NCBI GenBank assembly: GCA_903632075.3
Contig: CAHIKZ030005578.1
Span: forward strand, 995,501-1,059,500
Reading direction: 5' to 3'
From: Acanthosepion pharaonis
Taxonomy: Eukaryota; Mollusca; Cephalopoda; Sepiida; Sepiidae
DNA length: 64,000 nt
Part shown: positions 9,366 through 20,529 of the stretch, one piece after another
Layout of the letters: every line of letters starts with the position of its first letter
Numbering within the stretch: position 1 is the stretch's first letter
The notes under the pieces: model-generated
Databases searched by the model: none
The model's input: the letters and a program-made list of their open reading frames with translations, nothing else
Told to the model about the DNA's origin: nothing
Translations under genes and position numbers: made by a program

Positions 9366-12317
9366 GCATACATATATATATATAAAAACTTGTTATATCA
9401 TACTAATTGAATGAGAAAATGGAAAACATTCTATACATTTTAATTGTTGTATATACTTGTATATAAGGCAACTTTATGTATAGTGTGACTCCTGAATTTT
9501 TTGCATGGATCTTAACCTCTCCAGAAAAAAAAATTATCTGTGTATAGTGCCAACAAAAATGCATGATTTTTAACCTCTTCAAAAAAATTATTTCTGTATA
9601 GTCTGACCCCCTATTTTTTGCATAAAAAGCTGATCCTAAAACCTTGTCCTATTCTTAATTATATACACATATATTATATATATATCCTTGAATCCTTAGC
9701 TTTTCTCTTGATATATAATTATAACCAACTTTTTTTTTAATTTTGTCATTCAATTACACAGAAATTATAACCTGATACAATAATATTCTTAAGTTCTGAT
9801 GAAAGATAATTGCATAAGTTTGTGCATGTTTTCATACTTCTTATTTGAAATGTCTGTAATGTATTCAAACAATTCAATAAATGTAGCTGTATTGTCTAAA
9901 ATTAAAATATATTCAAACATTGATCAAAATATTTTCTAATATGTGCAAGTTTTTGTTTACTTTAGATGTGAATTTTATTCTTCGGAAACTTGCCAATCAA
10001 ATCACAACCTATGAAGACATTAAGCAAGAAGAAAATGGACAATGGGAACTGACCAATTCCTCCACATTCACAACAACAAAGCTACAATTCAGACTAGGGG
10101 AGGAATTTGATGAGGTAACTCCAAGTGGACATCACATGAAGGTAAAAATGGAGTTTTATTTTGGGTTCATCTTCAGTTAATTTAGTGGAATTTCTTTCTT
10201 CTTTTAAGATTACCTCCTTTAAAGTAGTTACTTATTTCCTTATAACACATTTAAGTCTTACAAATTTAATTATAAGAAGACATTTGTAAATTTTCTTATG
10301 GTACAAATGCTCTCTATGATAAATGGTTGAATAACCTCTTTACGCCTTTCAAATCTTGAATCTGTAATGAATATTTAGATTTTATAGAAATAACCTTTTT
10401 AAAGAATAATAATTTTGACAAGTTTCTACCTCAGTTATTGTTGAGTCATTACTGCTCTCAAAATTTAGTTCTAATAATTTATGTAAGAAATTAGTGGATC
10501 TATACTGAAAGAAATTATCAAGAAATAATTATATGTCCATAGTTGTATATAATTATTTCATCAATAGATAGTGATAAAAATGTGAACCTTGTACTTTTCA
10601 AATGACTTATTTTTATAATGTGCCTTTTTCTTTGTTCTCAGTTAACGCTAGATTTAAAAATCCATATTTTAAATCTTTGTACTAATTAGAGATTTTACTA
10701 TTTCAACCAGAAAGTAGGGTGAATTCCCCACCAGTGTAGGGGGAATGTTTACTTTTTCTTGTATTTTATTTACAATATTTGGAGCCCACAACTGTAATCT
10801 TCATCAGAATAAAATCAATTTAAATATCCCAACCTTTTATTGAACTTTTGTTTATTGAAGTATGCTTTAGTTTATTTATTTAATAATTAGTTATGAATGA
10901 AAACAAATTATCGTACATGTATTCAAGTGTTAAAATCCATCAACATTTTTTATTGCTATTAAATTTGTAAAACTCCTCTATAAAAATAATCCATGTAAAT
11001 GCATATGTACTAATATGGAAAAGAATGAAGATTTTCAATAATATATGCATATTAGTTGGAATGCACCTTTTGAGTTGGATAATTTCAAAAGGGGGAATGA
11101 CATTCTGACATGTTTTGAAAAGGGGGCATTAGGCAAAAAAGGTTAGCATTAGATGAAATTAAGTATGCAAATTCAGATTCAGAATTGTTCCAGAATATCA
11201 CAATTTTGCTTCATGTGCATAATTGAAGAAACTGTCTCTTGAAAAAAAAAAGAAGCTTTTTAACTGTCAACAAATAAATCAAGTACACTGATTCCATATC
11301 TGTATTCAAAATTATCTTAGCTTGATTGGTTTTTGAGATATGAATAAAATTATTCAAAATTTTTCCCTACCTAAAATTGCTAAAAATTGTTCCATATCTA
11401 AAATGAAATACTTATATACTATCAAATCAAAGCATTATGATAAAAATATAAACTTACAGTGTTTATATCATTGCAGACTACAATCACAATAGAAAATGAT
11501 AAATGGATTCAAATGCAAAAAGCCAATGACCCGACTGCAGTAGACTCCAAAGTCACACGAGAACTTACAGATGACAACACCATGTTATCGGTAAGGATAT
11601 TAATATATAATCTTTTACCTAATTTTTCAGCTTAAGTGCTGATATCTTATATGTGAAATAAGTTCTAGGGAAATGAAGTGAACATTTATAGGCATCATCA
11701 AGGTTACAACCACAAATTTTCCATTTCACTTTATATCTAAAATCTTCATTGACCTCATTAAGCAAAGCTGATTCCAGAGACCCTAGGTTGGGTTTGTTAA
11801 AGATTGCATACACTCACTAGAATTCTATTTCTTTTTATTTAAATAGCAAATATAATGATAACAAATAATAGACAATCAGTTGTTATTTATCATATTGAAG
11901 ACCACTTATTTATCATTTGGATTGTTAGTAAATCATATATTATCCAAAACATGAAATCACTAAATTGTTGTTTATTGAACATCGGTCAATTATTGCTCAG
12001 TTTTTATTGCTAATCATAATAATACTCTTCAGATTATCATTTTAGGATTTTTAACTAAAGATAAACAAAGCAACATAATTTAAGATGCTTGAAATATTTT
12101 AACTAAAAAATGATATAACGTTATTTCCATTTTAAAAGTGTTAGCAATTTGTTTTTAATTTTCTTTTTAAATCTAGCAAAATAATTACTGTTTAATCATG
12201 CTTTATTCAAAGCCTTTTCTGATTAATTCTGATTCTACTGTATTTTTGTTATTTGAACAGACATATGAAGCTGGTGGTGTTGTGTGCTATAGAACTCTAA
12301 CACGGATAAAGAAATAA
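8043..12317 (+). CDS. Fatty-acid-binding protein (FABP/CRABP family), four exons
   Basis: Joining 8043-8112, 9966-10141, 11477-11590 and 12261-12317 gives an intact 138-codon frame with TAA stop. FABPs are cytosolic ten-stranded beta-barrel carriers of long-chain fatty acids or retinoids, and the length is normal for the family (130-138). Visible hallmarks are GSW at residues 6-8, FDQYLKA at 16-22, VNFILRKLA at 25-33, FRLGEEFDE at 65-73, TRELTDD at 109-115 (Arg110 aligns with the ligand-binding Arg106) and VCYR at 128-131 (Arg131 aligns with Arg126). The Tyr of the usual C-terminal R-x-Y triad is Leu133 here. Introns have GT-AG ends and lie in codon 24 (phase 1), after codon 82 and after codon 120 (both phase 0), matching the conserved FABP gene structure. 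An in-frame ATG at 8001 is less likely as the start: it adds 14 residues atypical of FABPs and overlaps a TIR sequence. A TTTCAG at 8035-8040 may be a 5' UTR acceptor. Ligand and tissue cannot be told from sequence. Confidence 0.93.
8188..8400 (+). mobile_element. 5S-rRNA-derived SINE in FABP intron 1
   Basis: The first ~120 bp (8188-8312) align base for base with animal 5S rRNA: GCTTACAGCCATA at the 5' end, then GAAGTTAAGCAACGTTGAGC, and GCCTGGTTAATACTTAGATG, which covers the internal pol III control region (box A to box C). A body follows with AGTTTCAGTTCAGTTGG and TTTATATTCATTTA. The minus-strand copy at 57110-57320 has the same 5S head and body (GTTTCAATTCCAGTTAGG, TTATATTCACTTA), so this is a dispersed 5S-headed SINE and not an isolated 5S pseudogene. 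Divergence from 5S is high and the 3' end is uncertain. Confidence 0.8.
8693..8833. repeat. 47-bp tandem repeat, 3 copies, in FABP intron 1
   Basis: Three adjacent 47-bp units, each AACTTTATATTAATCATCAT, then a (CAT)n run, then CCTCTCTGTTATTTATGA. The units differ only in the trinucleotide run. Confidence 0.93.
9137..9167. repeat. Perfect 12-bp-stem hairpin in FABP intron 1
   Basis: GGTGTTGTTCTT is followed after 7 bases (TGTTAAC) by its exact reverse complement. A second GGTGTTAGTTT follows at 9177. It may be a remnant of a TIR element. No function is proposed. Confidence 0.6.
9320..9361. repeat. (TA)n microsatellite in FABP intron 1
   Basis: About 42 bases of alternating TA, followed by short TA runs near 9373-9383. 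Confidence 0.93.
9470..9625. repeat. Imperfect tandem repeat of about 55-65 bp
   Basis: A motif of GTATAGTnTGACTCC, TTTTTTGCAT, TTAACCTCT and AAAAAATTAT recurs about 2.5 times with indels inside FABP intron 1. Origin unknown; it may be a transposon end with internal repeats. Confidence 0.6.
9966..10141 (+). CDS. FABP exon 2
   Basis: The acceptor TTTACTTTAG ends at 9965 and the donor GTAAAA starts at 10142. At 176 bases it is close to the 173 typical of vertebrate FABP exon 2. Codes the rest of residue 24 to residue 82, including the beta-strands around FRLGEEFDE. Confidence 0.93.
11477..11590 (+). CDS. FABP exon 3
   Basis: The acceptor TTGCAG ends at 11476 and the donor GTAAGG starts at 11591. 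It has 38 codons, slightly longer than the usual 34, with the extra residues in a hydrophilic turn (KANDPTAVDS). It carries the conserved TRELTDD block with Arg110. Confidence 0.92.
12261..12317 (+). CDS. FABP exon 4 (terminal coding exon)
   Basis: The acceptor TTTGAACAG ends at 12260. It codes TYEAGGVVCYRTLTRIKK and then TAA at 12315-12317. The VCYR block gives the conserved ligand-carboxylate Arg. The Tyr expected two residues later is Leu. Confidence 0.92.
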   Translation, partial: TYEAGGVVCYRTLTRIKK

Positions 12318-12433
12318 TGAGGACATCAAAAACATCTGATGACAATTAGATTTTTTATAGACTTTCTACATCATTCTTTACTTTCAGATGTAATGAAGTT
12401 TTATTTTATTTAGGGTTTTTTTCTTTCAAGAAC

Positions 12434-12439
12434 AATAAA
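12434..12439 (+). promoter_or_regulatory. Polyadenylation signal of the FABP gene
   Basis: AATAAA lies 117 bases past the stop codon within an AT-rich 3' UTR. A second AATAAA occurs near 12498. Either could serve. Confidence 0.65.
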
Positions 12440-12499
12440 AAAATATTAACATTTTCTCTGGACAAAATAGCTAACTTGTAAGAAATTTTTTCTTTTAAT

Positions 12500-13270
12500 A
12501 AATTCTCTAAAATTTCTAATTTCTTATGCTGTTTCTTTATTCTTTTTCTCTTGTAACTGGAATATCATATGAAATATTTCTAAATACAGCAATTGAGTGG
12601 TTAATGAAAATAAAAAGTATTAAATGTAAAAATATTTATAAACTTTAAAGTGGTAACAAATTTTAATAATGCAATCAAGGAAAAAAATTAAAGGAAGTTA
12701 TTTAAGTTGAGGTATATTTTAAAATGTGTTTTACATTAGAATGCATTTTGAAACATTTTAAAATGCAAGGTTTAATGGAGAAAAGGATGATAGCCATGAT
12801 ATATTGAGTTCAGTTCTCAAGCACATTATCATATAATTAGGAAACAGAAAATTTTGTTTACGTCCTTACACAAGTTTACAATCAAGTCATTTAAAACAAA
12901 CCAGTAAGTATATAGCAATAATCATCATGACTAAGTTTTTTTTCTTAAATTTTGAAGTATTTTCATTAGTCCATAGACTTTTCTGGCATTGAAATATTGT
13001 CATCACTCTGACCCTTGCAAAGTTCCTGTAATTTAAATTAAATAATAGTCTTTGTTATTATAGTCTCTGCTTGTTTTGACTTCCTTGTCTATTCTTTTCT
13101 TCTATTCCACTCTTCACCTGACTTTTTCAGCAATCAACTGGCAAAAAACCTGAGTGGGTTAAAGCTGAATAACAAAAGTTCTCCAGGCGATAGACAAAAA
13201 AAAACTCACTAGAGAGAAAAAAGCCTTGACTTTTATAGAGCTCCATTTGGTGAGGTGATTGTATTCCAGT
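12500..13270. other. Intergenic, no gene recognised
   Basis: AT-rich sequence after the FABP 3' end. I see no coding region, RNA gene or clear transposon. Confidence 0.5.
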
Positions 13271-13360
13271 CAATAGGGTGATATCTCCATTAAAAGCTCA
13301 AGTGTTTAGCTGGTTGACTGAAGGTTGTGAGCCCAATTCCTCTGCTGGGTAGTATATTTT
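13271..13360 (+). repeat. tRNA-like dispersed repeat, copy of the 42.2/44.5 kb repeat
   Basis: CAATAGGGTGATAT, TAGCTGGTTGACTGAAGGTTG and CCCAATTCCTCTGCTGGGTAG match, with substitutions, the segments at 42330-42390 and 44620-44680. The GTTCAAT(C)CC-like block in the better copies resembles a pol III B box. It may be a tRNA-derived SINE fragment or an LTR piece. Confidence 0.45.
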
Positions 13361-14082
13361 ATTTTTATTTTCCTCTTCAAACACAGTTACAATATGAAGA
13401 GTATCACAAACAAATAAAATATTTCATAGTTGATCACTTATAGTTATGCAGAAGTTATAGTTATGAGAAGAAAGAAATATAATTAATGAATTGAAAATTA
13501 TTAATCAAGTATATGAAAATAATTATATTTACCCATTTATCAACAGAAAAAATTGAGATATTATTGAATCATACAATGGACAGTTTGAAAGTAGTTGTTT
13601 GCTACACTTTAAATTAAATATTCCTTACATCCAGTTTTTATGTCCATTTTGGGAATAGTATTTATTTTTTCCTGAGACAGTCATGTAAAAAAGATTGCTT
13701 TGAAAATGGTGTTAAGCATCATAAATTTTATGAGTGGACAATGACAAAATCTTTTTCTGCAGAAGTACAAATCTTAAATATAAGAAAACAGCATATTACC
13801 AACACTGAATCTTTCTCAAAATAAAATAAAAATAAGTCATTTTCTTTTGTATTTTTAGATTTTGAGTAGTACATTTATTTTCAGGGTTTGTTTTTAGCAG
13901 AAAATTGTTGAAAAAGGATTGAGAAGAGAACTACTCACATAAGTGTTAATATCATAACCCTTTTCCATATTGTTGCGTGTTATTGTTCGCCAAGTTTGCT
14001 GGGGACATTCCAACTGTAAAAGAGCAAAATGACCACCAGACACACAGCTAATTAACATTTAAGAAGAAAAGATTTATAAATG

Positions 14083-14100
14083 CACACACACACATGCATG

Positions 14101-14163
<63 letters not shown>
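14083..14163. repeat. (CA)n-(TA)n compound microsatellite
   Basis: CA repeats with CATG interruptions (14083-14115) run into about 48 bases of TA. Confidence 0.93.
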
Positions 14164-14168
<5 letters not shown>

Positions 14169-14290
14169 TGGACATTGAGATCAACAACCAGTGGTGACAG
14201 TGTATTTCATGGTTAAACACAATCTTTATGGCCTGAAGATTACATTTAAGCATGAAACAGACTTTGTAGAATTTATTGTGTGTATCGCTG
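14161..14290. repeat. Dispersed repeat shared with 49503-49570
   Basis: TATAAAAGTGGACATTGAGA, then GACAGTGTATTTCATG and TTAAACACA, matches 49507-49570. Both copies abut or lie near (TA)n tracts. It is a repeat of unknown class, possibly a retroelement terminal part. Confidence 0.55.
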
Positions 14291-14499
14291 CTTCTGTCCT
14301 GTTGTTGCTGCTATTTTCTTTGGTGCTAACTATATCTCTATTTTAGAGGTGGTTTTAATGATTTTTTGATTAAGATAGGATAATTTATTTTTAATGGTTT
14401 GGAATTTTACCCTCGACCCATTGTGGCATCAGATATTATTTTTTTCAGCACTGTTTTATGGCCATCTCTCTTTTTTAATTATTTTTAAACTGATGATAA

Positions 14500-14800
14500 A
14501 TTGTCATTCATCAACTAATAATATACGTCATGTATCTGCATGGCTGGTGCAGTGCATACTAAGCAGGAACCCCTGACAAGGTTGGAGCCTGAAAAGGGTT
14601 AGTCTCACTAGCGTTTTTTGATTTTTCTACTTTTTACTTTTTTCTACCTAAGTTATATTGTCAATCATCAACTATAATAATTGACAGGGCCAGTGCTTAA
14701 TACCCCAAACATTTTAACTATGTGAGGGACCCCATGACTACTGAGGAGGTTTTGGCGGGTTTAGTGAAGAAGTGCTAATTTCAGTAGCACTTATTTTTTT
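14500..14800. repeat. Diverged ~155-bp direct repeat, two units, unrecognised
   Basis: TTGTCATTCATCAACTAATA near 14501 recurs as TTGTCAATCATCAACTATAA near 14659. Each is followed about 60-70 bp later by an AGGnACCCC block and a GGTT(A/T)AGT block. The region is GC-richer than its surroundings. No ORF; element class unknown. Confidence 0.5.
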
Positions 14801-15259
14801 AATTTGTAATTTTCTTTCTGAATAGTTCTTTTAAATCAATTAAAACAGTAATATACCTCAGTAAAATCATTTTTATTTCAAGATCACCCACTGATTTTTT
14901 TACTAATAGTAAAGTCCACAGCTAGTAATTAAAATAAAATTTCTAGTCCCTATTTTTTATATTTCTAGAAAGATAAAACCGAGAAAATGATCGCTTAAAA
15001 AATAAAAATGTTTAAAGTTTTCAATACATGAAAAATTTTACCAAATACTAAGATGCTGTTTTTAAAACAAATTTTTAAGACAACCTCATTTGTGTTGAGT
15101 TGGAATCTTTGTAAAACGTTTTTTTTCAGCAGAGATCTATCAACAATTAATCTTTATGAAAATGTAAAAATTTGCGACTTAAACATTTTCTGGAGTAAAA
15201 TTTACTCATGGAAATATTGGTGGTTATTACAAAAAGAATAACATTTTCTCAGATTTTTT

Positions 15260-15650
15260 TTACGCTCTATTACATGTGTCACTTTTTATCTGCGGTGACA
15301 ACTGATCCAGGTATTCAAAGGGATCCATTCATTCGTAGTATGTTTTGGGTAAAGTAGACCTGGCAGAGCCATCCCTCTCCAGCTTAGGCCAGAGCTGATT
15401 TTTTACTACTTAGCGGTTTACTTTGGTCACAGATATATGTTCATTGATTTTATCAGGAGAACACTCTGTTCTGGCCACTGACTTCAGGCTAAAATCACTG
15501 CCCTGTCATATTTTAATTTCATGCGTAGATTTAGCCAAATGTCAAAACTCACTGAAATTACCATCTCTTGGTAGAACTTTCTAATCGTGAGAGTCTCTGA
15601 ACCACTACACCTGGAGATGCCTGCGTAGTTAAGTACCAGAGGAAATGAAC
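15260..15650. other. GC-richer non-coding island, unrecognised
   Basis: About 390 bp with clearly higher GC than the flanks, no ORF and no motif I can name. It is probably an old transposon fragment. Confidence 0.35.
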
Positions 15651-16466
15651 TAAAAATGTGTATGAGTGTATATATGTATATATATATGGGTTCTTGTTGC
15701 TACTTTCCCACTGAATTTATAAATTTTGTAACAAAAAAGAATATATGATTATTTTTTAAGTGAGGTAGTTCATATAAGAAAACTCAGATGTACAGTAATT
15801 TAATACAGATTATTTTTCTGTCTGAATTTCTAGGATGAGGAAATATCATCATGGTTAGTGAATTTAGTAGCATAATAATTTAAGGTCAATTTCTGAAATG
15901 GGACTAACAATAACTGAAGAGTACTAACTGGACAATTAACCAAAGACATGGCATCCTGAGATATGGACAGCAGAATGAGAACACTTGACCCGCAATAGAA
16001 AGATTCTGTTCAAAGTTCCCTGAAGGCAATCTGGATTGACAGGTACAATGGCTGAAGCAATTTGATATAATGACAAAGATGAAGACACTAAATTAACTGT
16101 AAATAATGTAAATATTTTTCTATTGAAATAAAATGTAAATTAAAAAAAACAAAAAACTTACTTTAGAATTTTTTGGATTGAGTTCGACTGAAAAATAATT
16201 AAAAAATTAATTTTCAAGATTGTCATTTAATTCACAGAAGTTTTGATATTTTCATTTTTCAGTTTTGACCTCGGCTTTAAAATTTGGAGTAGATGACAAA
16301 TTTATCAGTACATAAATTAAATTTTCTATAAAACTAAGAGTAGCATAAAAAGACACAGGCAACAAATGAGCTGAAGATTCTGTTTTGTTTAATTTAGCAA
16401 AGAAAAATCAATTTATTTGAAATAAGTTTACATTTGTTTGTGTTTGGTATAGGAGTGTGCATAAGA

Positions 16467-16471
<5 letters not shown>

Positions 16472-16548
<77 letters not shown>

Positions 16549-16558
16549 GTATATATGA
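16472..16558. repeat. (CA)n-(TA)n compound microsatellite
   Basis: ACACAC run, then about 54 bases of TA, then GTATATAT variants. Both strands show spurious IYIY/YIYI open frames. Confidence 0.93.
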
Positions 16559-16564
16559 GAAATA

Positions 16565-16624
16565 TAAAAGTGTTTTTTGACCAGTATTTTTTCAGTATAA
16601 AAGTGTTTTTGACCAGTATTTTTC
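16565..16624. repeat. ~31-bp tandem duplication
   Basis: AAAAGTGTTTTTTGACCAG, then TATTTTTTCAGTAT, is followed directly by a second copy with one fewer T. Two units. Confidence 0.8.
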
Positions 16625-16639
16625 TTTGTAGATTGTGGG

Positions 16640-16760
16640 TTGATAGATGTTCTTTTTATGGTGCTCTGCTCAAGTTTAAACAAGTGATGACCAATATAGT
16701 GTATCAATTTCACTGCCCAGTACAAGACTGTATTTCTTGTCATAAGTCAATTACCTATAT

Positions 16761-16765
<5 letters not shown>
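16640..16765 (+). pseudogene. Possible Penelope-like element fragment (pre-GIY-YIG region)
   Basis: The + strand reads KFKQVMTNIVYQFHCPVQDC followed by ISCHKSITYI. This resembles the stretch leading into the GIY-YIG endonuclease domain of Penelope-like retroelements (N-V-Y-x-F-x-C-P...C...YIG). It is cut short by the (TA)n tract at 16764. It is only about 40 residues, so the call is tentative. Confidence 0.45.
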
Positions 16766-16804
<39 letters not shown>

Positions 16805-16831
16805 GTGTGTATATATATATGTATATATATA
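16764..16831. repeat. (TA)n with TG interruptions
   Basis: About 37 bases of TA, then TTGTGTGTG and further TA. Confidence 0.93.
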
Positions 16832-17017
16832 TTATTTCAAAGTTTGTTATAGAGGATACTCATAATTGAAATAGATGGCCAATTTTTATTTTACTTTAAA
16901 CAATGTGTGTTACATCTATTGGCCTTCATATTAGAGAAATCTTAAAGAAAATGTGATCACTGTGTAATATTAATGCTTGAAGTAATAATAATGTTAGATT
17001 AAAAATAAATCCATTAA

Positions 17018-17021
<4 letters not shown>

Positions 17022-17058
<37 letters not shown>
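17022..17058. repeat. (TA)n microsatellite
   Basis: About 37 bases of alternating TA. Confidence 0.93.
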
Positions 17059-17059
<1 letters not shown>

Positions 17060-17061
<2 letters not shown>

Positions 17062-18440
17062 TAAATGATTAATAAGATTAAAAAACAGATGAGAAAATTA
17101 TCCAGACCAATACTACTCAGTTTTTTATCTTGCCCAATATCATTTCAAAATGAATATTGTTATATTATAGTTTCAAATTTGAGTGAGTGCATGCTTTGAT
17201 GTGAGTGTGAGTGAGTGATTTAGTTAAGCACCATTTGTTTTTTTTTTTCTCATTTTTTTTTATATAAAACTTTTTGGAATAATCTTATTAAAATTACTCC
17301 TCAGGTATGGTATTCTAATTCTGAAGTGCTTTACTAGAATAAATATTTCATTTCTGCTCTCATTATTTTTATTATTTAAATTAGATCAGCATCACAGTTG
17401 GAAAAAAGATACAATATTGTCAAGTCTTGCATAACTTGCTTTTTAAAAATAACTGGTTCTAATTTTTAGATTCATATCATATAGTAATATAATAAATCAT
17501 ATATACTAAAAGATTTATTTTATTTCTATTAACCTTTTCCTATAATGACTATTGTAAAAAGGAACTATTATTATTATCATTATTATTATAATTATCAAAT
17601 TACCTAAAGAATTTACCTAAGATTTAATTTTTGACATTGTACAAAGTAACTGTTAAAGTATAAATTTATATAACTAATAGCTAAGTAATGGCAAAGTACA
17701 TACTATAACAATTGTGGAGTTTACAATGACTATGATCTTAATTGCAGTTGTTTAATCACATAAAAAGCTATATATTCTCTATATTGTGAGGATAAATACC
17801 TGCTGAGAAATTTTGGCAACTACCGGAATAGGACAAGGGAATCCGAGTGACACCATTACCATAGATCTGAAATAGTAAAGATCAGGTGAGATAAAGTAAT
17901 TTAATAAAAAACGACACATATTGTTTTCTATACATAATACCTTTCATATCCAAAGCAACTGACTCTCCAAACTAAATAAAGAGAACAGAGTCAATTTTGC
18001 AAGAATTCCTCATTAACAGTTTCCAAAATTTGCAAGAATGGTTCACTTATTTTGATAATTGTAAGAAACAGAAGAAGCAAATATGTTATTTTTCTTTTAC
18101 CAATTCCTTTCAGAAAATAGAAATTACTTTTTTTTCTTTTCTACTAAAAATCAAATATTTGAAGAAAATATAAATATTAAAAAATATTAAAGAAAACATA
18201 AATTTTCAAACTTTTATACACTTGAAAATATATTTCCTCTGAAAATTATTTATTACTTTTCTTTACAGAACCTGAAAAAAAAAGAGATATATAAGCCATC
18301 TACAAATTGGCAAACATCAGTTAAAATTAGTCTTATCAAAACTTGTGCAAATTCTGTTAAAAAACTTTTGTAACAACTTTATATATGAAGGTAAATGGAA
18401 AAGTAAAATCACTGTCCATATAAGACTTTTATTTCTGCTG
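17060..18440. other. Intergenic, no gene recognised
   Basis: AT-rich sequence with T-runs and an ATT trinucleotide run near 17571-17595. I see no gene or clear element. Confidence 0.5.
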
Positions 18441-18460
18441 ATGAAGAACAAATGTATATA

Positions 18461-18884
18461 TTACTTTTCAACATAGTCCCTCTGCACAACAATGCTCTTC
18501 TGGTATCATTCAAAGAGCTTCTTCATCACTTTCAAAACAAAGCTTTTCAGTTGTTCATGGAGTCACATCTGCATCACTTGTTTATTTGAGAACACAATGC
18601 ACACTTACATTATACTACCCCAAGTTACCATGTACTATGGCTTACTCCTATCCATAGCTGATGTGCATGATTGCCATCCCTTGTAATAACATAAGGCTTT
18701 TGTATTCCCTGATCAAGACATCCACCCATTGTATGTGTTCTTCTGTGCATAATGTTGATGGGCGACCAGATTGGCTTTTGTCCATTACCCTCATTCTTCC
18801 CACTTTAAAGCATTCTACCCACTCATACACCTTTTGTGGATTCATGGTACATGTTTTATACTGTGTCAACATCCGACAATACAT
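18461..18884 (-). pseudogene. Internally deleted mariner transposase relic
   Basis: On the minus strand, codons from 18884 read QKVYEWVECFKVGRMRV and SGRPSTLCTEEHIQWVDVLI, the N-terminal helix-turn-helix region of mariner transposases. Near the other end, 18461-18510 reads YQKSIVVQRDYVEK and a stop, the family C-terminus (W-x-K-C-I-x-x-Q-G-D-Y-V-E-K). Only about 400 bp separate the ends instead of about 1 kb, so most of the catalytic core is missing. Frame changes and stops lie between. It is a different mariner lineage from the one at 1-684. Confidence 0.8.
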
Positions 18885-19393
18885 TTACACTGGTTTGATT
18901 CTATCTATACACACATGGTGCTGCACATCAGCAATGCCCTGCCATTTTTACTGGGTAATTTCAAAATTGTTTTTACTTTTTCTTTTTCCCATATATATTA
19001 TTATTCTAAACATTATTTTAGCAGATATCCACCCACTTTTTTTGTTGTATATTTTTAAAACAAAAAAAAACAGTAATATTTATATTTACTGGCCTGCACA
19101 GTTGAGAAACTTAAATGAAAGTATGCTCTCTGGCAGGGGTCAGACTTGAATCCCTTTTTGTAAGGGAAACTACCATTTGATTCATACAAAGGGGACACAG
19201 GTTTGAACACTAACAAAGAGCAAACTTACTTTAAGTTTCTTTAATGTCTAGGCCAGTATTTGTAATTCACACTGTTTAAAAAAAAATAAACAACAAAAAT
19301 AAAAAAAAAGTCTCTACCCAAACATGGGTATCCACTAAAATAACATTTAGAGTAAAAGAATTAATGCTGGATTAAAAATAAAATCCATTCACT

Positions 19394-19397
<4 letters not shown>

Positions 19398-19427
<30 letters not shown>
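19398..19427. repeat. (TA)n microsatellite
   Basis: About 30 bases of alternating TA. Confidence 0.9.
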
Positions 19428-19431
<4 letters not shown>

Positions 19432-19666
19432 TTCAAAGCAATAACAAACTCATGTATGAAGCCTATAATTGATAACTGAAGCCATTGGTTTATACCAACA
19501 GCTTCCCATACTTAATACTTCACGTTTTTGCTCTCGCGTGGTCATGTGTGACGTCACATGCTGTGATGTGATTTTTCCCTTCCGCATTGTTGTTGCTTTG
19601 AAATTTTCCATGCAACAAAAACAGACTATCTTTATTATTATTATTGTTTGATATATTGAAATGTAA

Positions 19667-19868
19667 TTGTCATCTTTGATAATGGCTTATGTAAGCCGAA
19701 AGCTTAGATCGGATTTAAACATGTATCAATATGGTGATTTCCTTTCGTCTTTCAATGATAATGTTATTAAGCTTATCAGACAATATGAAAGGAACTTACT
19801 TAAAACAAACAGACAAAACTTGTCTATATTATTTAATGAAACATGCATCAATATATATATATATATAT
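19667..19868 (+). CDS. Unrecognised short open frame, possible retroelement remnant
   Basis: An open frame starting MAYVSRKLRSDLNMYQYGDF continues with a charged, non-repetitive segment (LIRQYERNLLKTNRQNLSIL) before entering a short TA tract. Composition is more protein-like than the neighbouring frames, and the sequence just upstream (19500-19600) is GC-richer. It could be the 5' part of a Penelope-like or other retroelement ORF, but I do not recognise it, and it has no visible partner exon. Confidence 0.25.
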
Positions 19869-20364
19869 GCAGCAAATACTTGGAAAACTTTGTTAAAACT
19901 CACCACAGATAAAACAGACAAGTTTTGTGTATCTCTTTGATGGTCAAACATGCCAACACATTTTTTGTTTCCTTTAAATTCTTGAAAATCTTGGTACTGG
20001 TATCTCCTGGAAAAAATCGCAAATGAATAGTTTCATTTATTTTTCAACATGTTATTATCATTAATATAAAGCTACTAAAAGTTTTCATGATACTGAAAAA
20101 CAATTTGGAACATAATTTCAGTCACTTATATATACAAACATCTGTTATGATACAGATACAAATCAGCATATCAATCTCTATGGGTTATTAACGCTGAATT
20201 GTAAATAATTTGAACAATTTTATGGCTTCATTTAAATATATTTTGTATGTAACTGTATGCCTTCAACTAAAATGTATTGCTGGTCATGTTACATATTTTT
20301 TTAACATAAAGTGTATTGTTGATATTTTTACTAATAACAATCTATTTTTATACTTTCATAGTGT

Positions 20365-20525
20365 TTTGACCCCAGTTTAGGGTTTAACTATTTGCCCATA
20401 GCTGGGGCCCTAAGAGATGATACTACCCCAGGTTGGGGTAACCTTGGGAACAACAGCAATTAAGAGGTGGTTCCATACTCCTCAAAACCACCAATCTCCT
20501 GATCAGAGAACTTGCTGTAGTTTAT
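20365..20525. other. GC-richer unrecognised segment with short palindromes
   Basis: Contains TACCCCAGGTTGGGGTA at about 20433-20449 (perfect 7-bp arms) and related GACCCCAGTTTAGGG blocks. No ORF. Probably a repeat fragment; class unknown. Confidence 0.35.
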
Positions 20526-20529
20526 CGTC

